A DNA stretch of 64,000 bases from Climacteris rufus. Its lineage: Eukaryota; Chordata; Aves; Passeriformes; Climacteridae. The stretch is taken from contig VZRZ01005969.1 in assembly GCA_013398175.1 (NCBI GenBank), forward strand, positions 39,307 through 103,306. The letters run 5' to 3'. Of the stretch, positions 1-10,400 are shown piece after piece. A program made the position numbers and the translations under genes. Position 1 is the stretch's first letter, and each line of letters begins with the position of its first letter. The notes below the pieces were generated by a model, which saw only the letters and a list, made by a program, of their open reading frames with translations, did no database searches and had not been told where the DNA came from.

Positions 1-177
1 CGGATTGGCGCGGGGGGGCGCGCGCCGCGCGCCGCCTCCCGATTGGCCGCGCCGGGTCACGTGGGCTCGCGTGTCCCCCGCGCCCCCCGCACGGGCGCTC
101 CTGCAGCTCCGCGCGCTCCGTTCCCGCTCCCGCTCCCGCTCCCCATCCCGGGCCCCGCTGCTGCCGCTGCCGCCCCC
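1..177 (+). promoter_or_regulatory. GET1: GET1 CpG-rich promoter and 5' UTR
   Basis: This stretch is very GC- and CpG-rich and ends at the GET1 start codon. Two inverted CCAAT boxes (ATTGG) lie at 4-8 and 42-46, and a perfect CACGTG E-box (USF/MYC-type site) lies at 58-63. A short CGCTCC-type tandem tract runs from about 121 to 142. No TATA box is seen, which fits a housekeeping CpG-island promoter. The CpG-rich zone continues into intron 1 to about 560. The transcription start cannot be placed, and the promoter probably extends upstream of the window. Confidence 0.7.
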
Positions 178-267
178 ATGGCGGAGAGCGGTGCCTGGCT
201 GCTGGTGCTCAGCGCCGTGTTCCTCTGCAACGCGCTCAAGATCCTGCTGCCCTCCTGCTCCTCCATC
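178..267 (+). CDS. GET1: GET1 coding exon 1
   Basis: This exon has thirty codons, from the ATG to a GTGAGT donor at 268, ending in phase 0. It encodes the luminal N-terminus and first membrane segment (WLLVLSAVFLCNALKILL). Confidence 0.95.
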
Positions 268-3200
268 GTGAGTGACGGCCCCGCGCCCGCCGGGAAGTGG
301 GAGGGGGGCGCGGGCCCGAGGATGGCTGGGACGGGACCCCGGGACGGGGCAGGGCGTTAAGGGGTCCCCCCCGCAGCTGAGCGATGGGTGCACTGCGCGG
401 GGCGCGGTGCCGGCTCCGGAGGGCTCCCGGTGCCCATAACGCGCCCCCGGCTGGGACGGGCAGCGTCCGGTCCCGCTCCTGTCCTTGGAGAGCAGAAGCT
501 GCGGCGGGAGATGGTGGAAGCCAGCACCGCTGCTGGGTGGCTCCCGCAGCCCCGGGTGCACGGGGCGCTGAAGTGAAGTTCTGGGGAATGAGTTACCGGC
601 GTGTTAAGTGATGCTCCTGAGCCCTTAGGATGAATCATGAATCTCAGAATAGTTTGCGTTGGAAGGGATCTTAAAGATCATCCACTTCCATCCCCCTGCC
701 TTGGGCAGGACACCTTTTGTTATCCCAGGTTGCTCCAAGCTCCGTCCAGCCTGGCCTTGAACACTTCCAGGGATGGAGCATCCACAACTTCTGAGTTTTC
801 GGGAATACGAAGGACAGCTTTGCTCAGTCTTCCGTGTTTTCAGCAGATGAACATCCCCGTTGTTGAGATGGGATGTTGGATACCGGGATTAAGGAGCTGA
901 GCCATTGTAGGAGTAAACCTTAAGTCTCAACCACTGATCGGGATGCCCCTGTTTTGATCTGAAGCATTCCCGTGGAAGGATGGATAATGGAATTAAGGAC
1001 AAATCAACTCTGTGACTTCCAGATAAGCTCCCACGTGTACAAACATGGTGAAATCCCCATCACTCTGCTCTTCCATGGAAATAACTTCACTGGCACAGAG
1101 ATCAGCATGCACTGTTCAATAATGGACAAAAATCCTTTAAAGCTTAAATTACCCTCAGCAATCTGGGGAGCTGAACTCAGTGTTACCAGAGATGAGTGAT
1201 GGAACAGCCACATGAGGAGTGGCTGAGGGCTTGGAATGTTCAGCCTGGAGAAGAAGAGACTGAGGTCAGAGTTCCCGGGGGGCTGCAGCTCCTCCCGAGG
1301 GGCAGCTCCAGTCTGCTCCCTGGGACAGGGACAGGACCCAGGGAAGGCCTGGAGCTGTTCCAGGGCAGGGTCAGGGTGGATATTGGGAAAAGTCTCTTCC
1401 CCCAGAGGTGCTGGGCACTGCCCAGGCTCCCCAGGGAATGGGCACGGCCCCAAGGCTGCCAGAGCTCCAGAGGCGTTTGGGATCCTGCCAGGGATGCCCA
1501 GGGTGGGGTTGTTGGGGTGTCTGTGCAGGGACAGGGACTGGAATTTGATGATCTTTGTGGGTCCCTTCCAACTCAAGATATTCTATGAAAATCTCTGCTC
1601 AGCTTTCTGCTGTGGTTTGTGACTGAAAGTGGTGTTCATACTCTCACTGACTGCAGTCCTGAGAGCAGCATCTGTGGGGAACAAATGACATGTGTCTTGG
1701 GAAAGCTGGGAAGATTTCCTAAGGAACAGCAAGAAAAAGATTTTGTGTCCTTTGTGTCTTAATTTCTTTGGCAAACAGAGTTCATGAACTGACAAGCAGG
1801 TGGTGCCTTGAGAAAAGAAATTAGCAAAGTAAAAGAAAGGGAGAAAATGTTGGAATACTTGGCTGCTGGAGCTGGAAATGGGAGTGACCACAGAATCATT
1901 TAGGTTGGAAAAGAACTTCAAGATCCCTGAGTCCAGCTTGAGGCTGTTTCCTCTTGTTTTCTCACTTGTTCCCTTGTTATCCAAGGATTTTCTTGCACCT
2001 CAAAATGGCCTTTTTTATGGGAGGCTTTTTAGATCGTACTTTATATATACAATAAGGAAAATCAGTGGAATTCTGGATCAATAACTGATAGTTTTCTTTA
2101 CTTCTTAGATATCCAGACTGTTACAGAAGGATGCAGAGCAGGAGTCCCAGATGAGAGCTGAGATCCAGACTATGAAGCAGGAACTTGCCACCATCAGTAT
2201 GATGGATGAGTTTGCCAGATATGCCCGGCTGGAAAGGAAGATTAACAAAATGACTGACAAGCTCAAAACCCATGGTACAGTTCTTTAAATTATTTGTAGA
2301 GCTTGCTTTTGTCTTTCCAGGAATTTCCTGGGTTTCCCTGTGAAATTGTTTATTCTTTCTCAGTGATGCTGTTCACTGAATCATGTTTTGAGTAAGGCAA
2401 GAAAGAAACTACAGTGTGATACAGAACTGGCAGTTTCTTGCAGAAGGGTATTTTTAGTATAACTTTAAGTCATTTGGAAAGAGATTTCTGAGCAGTGTAA
2501 TATCCTGCCTTGAAGAATGAAATACTAAAAAATTATTAATTTTGTGTAACTATAATGCACTATTGTAAGTAACTGAAAGTCTTTTCTTTTTCCTTTAACA
2601 GTGAAAGCACGAACTGCTCAATTAGCCAAAATAAAGTGGGTTATAAACATTGTATTCTACATATTACAGGTAAGTGAATACTTTATAATTGATAGAAATT
2701 AACCCAAATCCTCAGTACTGTTACAATTCTGTCCTGGATTATGGGTCTCAGGCTTCCCCCAGCACAGCAAGGACGTGGAGCTGCTGGAGAGAGCCCAGAG
2801 GAGGCTCCAGGATGAGCAGAGGGATGGAGCAGCTCTGCTGGGAGGAAAGGCTGGGAGAGCTGGGATTGTTCAGCCTGGAGAGGAGAAGCTTTGGGGTGAC
2901 CTCATTGTGGCCTTGCAGTGCCTGAAGGAGCCACAGGAAACCTGGAGAGAGACAATTTCCAAGGGCCGGAGTGACAGGACAAGGGGGAATGGCTTCACAC
3001 TGCCAGAGAGGAGATTTAGATGGGATATTGGGAAGAAATTCTCCTTGTGAGAGTGGAGAGGCCCTGGCACAGGGTGCCCAGAGAAGCTGTGGCTGGCCCT
3101 GGATCCCTGGAAGTGTCCAAGGCCAGGCTGGACAGGGCTTGGAGCACCCTGGGATAGTGGGAGGTGTTCCTGCCCATGGCTGGGGTGGCACTGGATGGGC

Positions 3201-4823
3201 TTTAAGGTCCCAGCCCAAACCATTCCATGATTCCAGTGACACAGTACTTGCCAAACAAAGTTTCTAGAAAACAAGGGAGAGCTGCTGCTGATAAAACCTG
3301 GTAGTTGAAGATGGAAGGAGCTTTAACTTTCATTTCAGCTCTGTATTTCTGGTCTGGGGTGACAAGGTGGGAGTTTGTCAGCTCTTTAATCACTGGGGGT
3401 TTTTTTATGTATGGCCCCACATCCAGGCAAGTTCTGCTACATGTAAAGATATTGTATTTTTGCTTTTGAAAATAAAATATACTTGTGCTGAGGATGCAGA
3501 TCTGCACTGACAGCTGCCACACATTTCCCCACGGTGCCTCATCAGATTGTCTCTGTAGTTCTGACTTGATGCCAAAGAATTTTCTGCTAACAAGGATGGC
3601 AGTGGTCAGCCTGGAGATTTCCTTAGGGGACTGTTGAAGTGAGTTGGATTCCTGGCAGGCAAAAATTAAGGCTAAAAAGAGTCATCAGAATTTAATAAGT
3701 GCTGTGACTGTGTTTGACTCTGCTGCATTGGAAGCAGGGTCAGTATTTTCCAAGTTCTCACTGCTGCTTCCTAACGTGTATAAATTTAAGGTCGTACTAA
3801 ATCTAAAAATATTCTGTAGAACAAGATAAAACAACAAAGAAACAATTCTCTTTCATTAGAATTTATTGTTTACTGTTTCCAGATGGCCCTGGGAATGCAA
3901 CTAGATGGGTATTATTATTCAAACTAATAAAAATGTCCTTTCCAGGCTGCCCTGATGATCTCTCTGATCTGGAAATACTACTCTGAGCCAGTGACAGTGC
4001 TTCCCAGCAAATGGCTGGCTCCCCTGGAGCGCCTGGTGGCCTTCCCTACAGGAGTGGCAGGTAAGGAAAAGGACATTCCCAAGCCCCAAAGCATCCATGG
4101 ATTAACAGCAACAACTTCTCTGACTCCCAGAGCACAGGGAGGAGTTCAGACATTGATCAGCTCTTGCCTGTGTGCTCAGTTCTTGTTTCTTGAACTGATG
4201 ATTAAATGGGTTTTCGGTCATTTTTATTTCCACTCAGAGCATTGCCCTTCTATATACTGAACAGACCCTGGAGAAGATTTAAATCAGAAAATCAGCTAAA
4301 AGGTGGTTTCTTCATGTGTGTGCTAGGAATAGCTATGTACTTATAAAACAACTGATTTGAATTTCAGAGGATATTTACTTTTTGCCTCTCTGAAATCCTG
4401 AATTTAGGTTCATGCCGTGACTTGCCAGGCCCTTAACTTCAGCACTTTGGATGTTTTCTCTTAGGTCCATAGCAAATTTTTTAACAGTGAGGTGCATTCA
4501 CCCCACTTTGGCTCCTCTTGGTGTATTTGGGTCTATTTTCCCAAGACAATCCAGGTTTTCTTGGGACCAGCATGGAGATTTCTCCCATCTCTTGCAGAGA
4601 CCCATTTGTATATAAGGAGATATTTTGTTCCTGTTCATCTCATAAATCCTGAGTTTCATTTTTTTACACTTCCAAGGTTGTTTTCAGATGCTCATGTGCC
4701 TCGGGGTTATTGATCCAACAACTTAAATTGTGGTTTCTCTCTCTTCCAGGAGGTGTGGGAATTACATGCTGGCTCGTGGTCTGCAATAAAGTTGTAGCCA
4801 TCATGCTGCACCCTTTCAGCTGA
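178..4823 (+). CDS. GET1: GET1/WRB, guided-entry-of-tail-anchored-proteins factor 1 (five exons)
   Basis: GET1 (WRB) is an ER membrane protein. With CAMLG it forms the receptor that takes tail-anchored proteins from the ATPase GET3/TRC40 and inserts them in the membrane. Coding exons 178-267, 2109-2274, 2602-2669, 3946-4060 and 4750-4823 join in phase with GT-AG introns to give 170 residues; the human protein is about 174. Visible parts are TM1 at about residues 7-27, a cytosolic coiled coil at about 33-95 (LLQKDAEQES, MMDEFARYARLERKINKM), TM2 at about 98-120 and TM3 at about 147-166, ending in LHPFS. The coiled coil is the known GET3-docking region. The start has a strong Kozak context (GCCCCCATGG). 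The N-terminus begins MAESGAW, shorter than human. The next gene, LCA5L, converges on it. Identification is by clear family similarity. Confidence 0.97.
633..800 (-). mobile_element. CR1 LINE 3'-end fragment
   Basis: Read on the minus strand, this has the CR1 3' end: a degraded ATTCTGAG/ATTCATG tail, then the GGTTGCTCCAAGC and CTTGAACACTTCCAGG blocks in reverse. It is a few hundred bases at most and non-coding. It lies in GET1 intron 1. Confidence 0.8.
1203..1588 (+). mobile_element. CR1 LINE fragment
   Basis: Plus-strand CR1 beginning at the RT C-terminal remnant (GAGGAGTGGCTGAGGGC, TTCAGCCTGGAGAAGA). It runs through the GATATTGGGAAAAGT and CCCAGGGAAT blocks to a GATATTCTATG end. The body is diverged and contains indels. 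Confidence 0.8.
1890..1937 (-). mobile_element. Short CR1 3' tip
   Basis: About 48 bp match the extreme CR1 3' end in reverse (CAGAATCATTTAGGTTGGAA, then AAGATC). It is probably a severely 5'-truncated insertion. Confidence 0.65.
2109..2274 (+). CDS. GET1: GET1 coding exon 2
   Basis: Acceptor TTCTTAG ends at 2108 and donor GTACAG begins at 2275. The exon encodes residues 31-85 of the cytosolic coiled coil and ends one base into codon 86 (phase 1). Confidence 0.95.
2602..2669 (+). CDS. GET1: GET1 coding exon 3
   Basis: Acceptor TTTAACAG and donor GTAAGT. It completes codon 86 and runs through VKARTAQLAKIKWVINIVFY into the second membrane segment, ending in phase 0 at residue 108. Confidence 0.95.
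2670..3945 (+). other. GET1: GET1 intron 3
   Basis: The GTAAGT...TTCCAG intron contains one nearly 480-bp CR1 copy at 2756-3234. The remaining ~700 bp is AT-rich with no recognisable feature. Confidence 0.85.
2756..3234 (+). mobile_element. CR1 LINE, 5'-truncated copy
   Basis: Plus-strand CR1 whose 5' break falls at CCCCCAGCACAGCAAGGACG. The first ~200 bp encode a frame-broken RT C-terminal remnant (LERAQRR, GLFSLERR). The 3' part carries the CCCAGAGAAGCTGTGG, AAGTGTCCAAGGCCAGG and CCATTCCATGATTCC blocks. It shares its 5' breakpoint and a CTCATTGTGG variant with the copy at 36793-37280. Confidence 0.9.
3946..4060 (+). CDS. GET1: GET1 coding exon 4
   Basis: Acceptor TTTCCAG and donor GTAAGG. 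It encodes the rest of TM2 (AALMISLIWKYY) and the loop with PSKWLAPLERLVAFPTGVA, ending in phase 1. Confidence 0.95.
4061..4749 (+). other. GET1: GET1 intron 4
   Basis: Short GTAAGG...TTCCAG intron of ordinary unique sequence. No repeat or RNA gene was recognised. Confidence 0.8.
4750..4823 (+). CDS. GET1: GET1 coding exon 5 (terminal)
   Basis: Acceptor CTTCCAG. It encodes GGVGITCWLVVCNKVVAIML and HPFS, the third membrane segment, then TGA at 4821-4823. Confidence 0.95.
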
Positions 4824-5760
4824 AGGAATCCCAGCAATCCATGGAGCCCTCAACTGCATTTCCATTATCACTGTTTTAAATTAATTTAAAAGAAAAGGGA
4901 CAGTTGTCTTTCATGGGACTAGGTCTGAGACAATCCTCATTCTTCCATTTGGATATTTGGATTCCTTTTGATTCCTTTGTCTAGAGTTTGTCTTTCAGTT
5001 TGGAAAGAACAGCACTGCTGGCTACAGAACCTCATTTTGGGTCTATTCATGGCAGAACCATAAGATTTTCTCAAGGTCTGTTGTCACCAACAACTAAAAG
5101 TGTTGGATTTGTGGTTTTAAATTGGAAATGTTGTGGTATTAGGAATTAATTTGGGAGCTTTGCTGTTTCTTTGCTATAAAATGTGGTAGTTTCACCCCAA
5201 GGGGGGATCATGTTTGGGAGTACAAGAAGGGGGCAGAGGGAGGTGGTTTGGTTGGCTCAGGGTAAAACAGAGTTTCCTTTTTATTTTTTACCCTAAAATT
5301 GGAATATTCTTGGGCTTTCCTAAAAAATTACAGATAAGTTCAATCAAATTTTTATCTCTTAAGAGGCTCCTTCAAGTGCTCCTGACAATAAAGCAGAAGC
5401 CAGTGCTGTTCCTGCAGAGGTGATGCTGGTTTAGCTTCCCACTCTGGAATTCCCACATTGGAATGCATCTGGTCTGTTGTTCCAAGCCCTTTGCCTTCCT
5501 GCAGGAAGGAGGGGGCCAGGACCCCCCCAAAATTAGCACTGCCTTTGGAATTTAGTTCCAAAGGTCATGTTATATAGTGTGTATATATGGATTAAATGGT
5601 TTTGGTTGTTTTTTTTAATGTTAATTTAAAAAATGGGGTTTTATATTAGGGATTGCATTTAACCAACATGAAAATAAATATCAAGGAAAATATGTTGTGA
5701 TTGAATGTTATGTATAATTGTGATTTTATTAAGGAAATAAAGCTTTTCAACCCCTCTTAG
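4824..5760 (+). other. GET1: GET1 3' untranslated region
   Basis: AT-rich sequence after the stop, running to about 20 bases past the AATAAA at 5736-5741. No ORF of note. The extent is inferred from the poly(A) signal. Confidence 0.7.
5736..5741 (+). terminator. GET1: GET1 poly(A) signal AATAAA
   Basis: Canonical AATAAA about 910 bases after the stop codon. It is the best candidate for the GET1 cleavage signal. The following ~150 bp are C/A-rich. Confidence 0.65.
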
Positions 5761-6739
5761 GTTTTCTGATCCCTTTTTTAATGTAAACTGCAGTTTTCTT
5801 AAAAAAACCCCACAAACCCTAGAAAACCCCAAGCAAACAAACCCAAAATGACAAAACCAACCCCAAACTCAGCAAAATCCAAGTCAAAACAACCCCCCTG
5901 TGTTTGTGTATAAGGAAATACTGTTGGAATCAACTGGACTAATGTATTTTTTTAATCATTTTTAAACCTTTGAAATGTTGCTGCGAGTAAGTTCAGCTCT
6001 GAATGCCTTTGTCATCAGTAAAAGCTTTTACAGTACAATTTTTGAAGCTTTTTGAAGTGCTAATGCCTTTTAAAGTTAACAGAATACACCTAAGTTTTAT
6101 GAACTTCACATCATTTTAGCAAGAGTTTCATGAATTACTGTGAGGAACAAAACACAGCCCTCCTCCCCTTGCTTACATAACCTTCAACACAGGATTTTTA
6201 AAGGCTTTTTGGGGACTGGCTATGCCTGACTTCTCCAAAACAATACTTTCCTCTTGCACATTCATCTTTGGATGTCAGCTGGGGAAGTTACCAGGCAAAC
6301 TGCTTTGATAAGTTTGAACACTGGGAAAGAATGAGGCTTTAGAGGCTTCTAATGCTCGTGAAAACAATGTAAGGGCAAATTATTTTTATGATGTGTGAAT
6401 TCTGGAAGCTGTTAAGGGACTGAAGAAACTAAAAAAGTGTTTTCTTTTATTGCATTGTTGGTCCTAACCCAAGAGTGAACCTTATGAAAGCAGGTTGCTC
6501 ATGTGAGTGAGCTGACAACTACCCAGCTTCCAAATTCCAGCTGCTTGGGAATGCAAAAACCTGGAAGTTCCCCAAACAAGGACTAAACTGGACACCTGGT
6601 AATAGATAAAAATGCTGAGGAACTCTTAGCACAACACATTTTCATAGACACACCAAGCACAGAAGAATGTTCCTTTGTGACTGTTGTTTGGGAAAAATCA
6701 TGGAAAGAAATTGCCAGTCCTTGCAAGATTTAACAAACA
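5761..6739. other. Intergenic between converging GET1 and LCA5L
   Basis: About 980 bp between the two putative poly(A) signals. It starts with an A/C-rich tract (about 5798-5890, repeated CCCCA/CAAACC words). The rest is unique AT-rich sequence with no recognisable gene or repeat. Confidence 0.7.
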
Positions 6740-6745
6740 TTTAAT
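6740..6745 (-). terminator. LCA5L: LCA5L poly(A) signal ATTAAA
   Basis: TTTAAT on the plus strand reads ATTAAA on the minus strand, about 190 bases past the LCA5L stop. It is a common variant signal; the assignment is an inference from position. Confidence 0.45.
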
Positions 6746-6931
6746 GAAGGTAAAACATTTGGTTTTTAACAATCTGGGTGTTCAAATTTCCTAAAGGCAA
6801 ACTGATGTACTTAACTATCAGAAATAATTGGTGTACCCTCAGGAGTTTGTCCTTAAGTGTGGAGTGTTGGGTGTTTTCCCTTCTGAACCCATGATGGAGT
6901 TTGGAATTTGGCTTGTGCCATCCTGCATCCC

Positions 6932-7479
6932 TCACTTCTGGGCCTTCCTGCTGGAACTCAAAGGGTTTCCTTGCAGGCAGCCCTGTCCAAAGAGCTCTTC
7001 CATCAGGCGTTCTTTCCTCTCAGCAAGTGTCACTTGGGTGCTCTGCCTGGCCAGAGGGGTTTGACCAAAGGATGGTTCATACACCCCAAAGGAAATTTCC
7101 CCACTGCAGCCCTGACCTGCCTGCCTCAGGCTGCACAGACTGCCTGCTTTGGATTTGGGACCTGATTCTTGCAGCCCGTGTTGCAAACTCTCAACAGGTT
7201 TTGAGAATTTGTATTTGTTGTTCAGCCTAATGGGTTCTTTGTTTGGAATTGCACCTTCATTCTTGGCTTTCTTTTTTAGCTGCTCATCTGTTTTTTTCTC
7301 TTCTTTTCCAACTTCTTCCACTGCATCTCCCTCTTGGTTGTTCTGTTTTACTTTGTCACTCTGAGAACTTTGTTCAGTTCTCATCAGATTTTTCAACTCC
7401 TGTTTAAGAAATGCTGTCTTTTCTTCCATTTCTTTCATGAATGCTGAAAAAGTGTGTTCTTCCACCAGTAGTCTGCCCT
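6932..7479 (-). CDS. LCA5L: LCA5L terminal coding exon
   Basis: Acceptor ATTTCAG (plus 7480-7486 in reverse). It begins in phase 1 and reads EGRLLVEEHTFSAFMKEMEE. A Lys/Glu-rich stretch follows, then GVYEPSFGQT and ERLMEELFG near the end, both typical of lebercilin-family C-termini. Stop TGA at 6934-6932. Confidence 0.93.
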
Positions 7480-10400
7480 CTGAAATATTGTGGGGTTTAA
7501 GAACATAAAGAGTCATGAAGCTTTAATGAGAGCAAATATCACATCCTTATTTCATTGCTTCAGTTGTTATTATTAATGGTATTTCATTCTGGACAGTTAT
7601 GACAATTCTATTTATAATAAATACAACAGGATGGGGCAAGATCTAAGCAAGATCATTGTGCCATTGAATCCAGTTTAGTATCTTTATTTTTGCTTTTTTC
7701 ATGGTGTTGAATTTCATGAAGTGAATTTAGCTCCAATTATAACCAGTAATGGCTAAATTTAGTGCCACAAAAGTAATGTACAATGCAACAGAGAAACCAG
7801 GTGAGATCTGAACTCTAAGAGTCGTTATCTGGGACTTGGATACATGCAGGATTTCCTTTCCCTTAATTCACAACAGAGTTGCTTGTGTGGACCAGAATAT
7901 ACAGCAACTCTCACCTGGAAATGAGGTGGCTCCACTTTTTAGGAAAAGGAACATGTGTGCACTAATTCCATCTATCTGTGCAGGGCACAACTTGTAATGG
8001 GTCCTGGAGAGACTCACAGAATACCCCCAAAATGAGACATAATCCAAGCTTAAAGGAGAAATAAGAAGTCACAGGAACTAAAAAAGCCAAGTAAGGCTTC
8101 AATAAAAGTCTAATATCAGAGAGAGAAACTCAGATTTCCCAGATTTTCAGACACAGATTCACAGGGAGCCTCGGAGGATCTGTGTTTTCTGTCAGTTTTA
8201 AAAGGGAATTTCAGTGACAATTTATGCCTTTGGTTATCTGGTGGCTCTGGAAAGGCTGGAGGTGAAGAGGCAGAGTACAAACCTCAGGAGTGAACACATC
8301 CCAGGTTCTGGGCTCTGGGAAGTGACCTGGGATCACCTGGTTCACCTCTGTACATGTGTGACCTTTAGGTCCCCTGCCATTTGTGACACATTTGGAATGA
8401 TGGCACTCAGACCTTTGTTCCTCCTACAAGCCCTAATGGAAATGACAGGAATATTTCTAGAAAGAAAAGCTTGGATGAGGGAACAGCACTGGCTTTTTCT
8501 TTCCTCTGTTCTACAGAATGCCTTCAAAATAAAGATGTTTACAGGTGAGTCCTTTGCATGTAACTTTTCCATGAGAACAGTCAGTGGCCAAGTTTTATAT
8601 AAAATCTCTTTACAGGGATCACTGTAATGAGGAGATGCTCCCAGGCCTTGCAGTCCTTCCCCTCTCCCAGCCACAAAAATACATGTTCACATCAGCTCTG
8701 ATGAAGTCACAACCATCAGCTTGAGATCAGTGTTTGATTAGTGTGAATTAACAACTGTTAATCACACTTTTACAGGCAGAACATTGAATTTTTACCAACC
8801 TGACCAGGAAGTGCTTTTGGAAGAAGAGCAGGATGGAGATGCCACATCCTGCAGAGCTGCTCTGCTGTCAGTGCAGCACCACCAGCAGCTGCACTTTCCA
8901 AACTGAAAGATTCTGTGGTGTCAGTGACACTTCACACATCACCTTGGATCAGTCCCTGCCAGTCAGGTGCCAGCTAAGGGCTGTCAGACCCACATAAATC
9001 ACCAATACTTGTGGTAATCTGAAAAGATCAGGGGAGTTTCTGAGAGAAATGTTATACATACCTCTGTGTGACCTGTTAGAAGTTTCTGATGTTGGTATTT
9101 TCTTGGTTGGTTGCTTTTCTGTTCTACACTGGGCATCTGAGGATGCTTCATTTGCTTTGGCTTCTTCATCCTTCTCTTCTGAAGACTTTTTCTCCTACAA
9201 TTGGCAATTGAAGGTAAAAATAGTGAGGGAATGCTTCTTTAGTGACTTTCAGACACAGTCAGTGCAATACTTAGAGAAAGATTGGTAATTTCTATTGCTG
9301 TTACATTCTTTGCATCACAACATTTTTTCCTGTACTATAATTACATTAATGTAAAATCCACATCCTAGGGAGTTAAGATGATGGATCAGGCCACTCAGGC
9401 ATATTGCTGCAACTTAAGGAGTAAGATACACCTCAGCTGAGAGTTTAAACAGAAGATTATTGGGTTTGGATCCAGATCTTTCCCACCTTTTTTAGCTGGA
9501 TTTGACTTTTTCCTGTTTCCTGGTGCTGTGACAGCAGCAGTTCTCTAAAACTCTCTTTATCCACTTGCACTGATCTGTCTACTCTCAGACCTGTTGAATA
9601 GGACAAGCATGAGCAAGGCAGTAGTTTCTGGAATTAGATTGTTGCTATAAACAAAAGATATCTCTGACAACTGACAATACTGGTATGTGACCTAGGATTT
9701 AAACATTTTTTTAATGCATATCTTAATGCCCTTTAATAAGGAAACTATTTTTTCTGCCCAATTTATAAATGCTGAAACTGGACACAAACAGCTACCTGAA
9801 CTTCTGAGCTTTTTCACCTGTACATCAGTACATCCTAAAAACACTCATACACATAAATATAGATAAAAGTATGCTACAAAGTCCTGTCCAGATAGAACAT
9901 GGACAGTCAGACAAAGGTGTCTCTGCCCCAGAGCCCACGTGGGCTTAATTTTTAGTTCCATTCTAGTGTAAATTTAAGAGGTCTGGTATGAAGCCTCAGA
10001 ATTCAGTTTCCTAAATTTGGATCTTTAGGGAACTCAAGTCATCATACTGAAATATCAGTGGACTTTGGAAGAGATTCCAAGGGTGTGATTAAACAAGATG
10101 TTTAAAGAAATAGCTGGATATGAGATAGACATGAGTGTGTTGCTATTTTACTCTATTTTGGGACAATTCTGACATGAGTGCAGCAGCTGAGAAAGTTGCT
10201 ACCACAGCAGCAAAAATGGGACCTTATCCACATCCACGTTTGCCCTTATTCCTAGTTTTGAGCTCAGAAATCAAAGGAAAGCTCTCCATAAAATCGGTGC
10301 CCTTCCAGTGCTTGCAGTGGTGGTGAACAGGATGCTGGTGCATCTGGGAATGATGCTTTGGGGGAATTGCCTTTCCCGGTTCCTCCAGCAGTTTTTCCAT

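Larger units (their letters stand above)
268..2108 (+). other. GET1: GET1 intron 1
   Basis: The intron starts with GTGAGT and ends with TTCTTAG. Its first ~300 bp continue the CpG-rich promoter zone. It carries CR1 pieces at 633-800 (minus), 1203-1588 (plus) and 1890-1937 (minus). Nothing else recognisable was seen. Confidence 0.85.
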
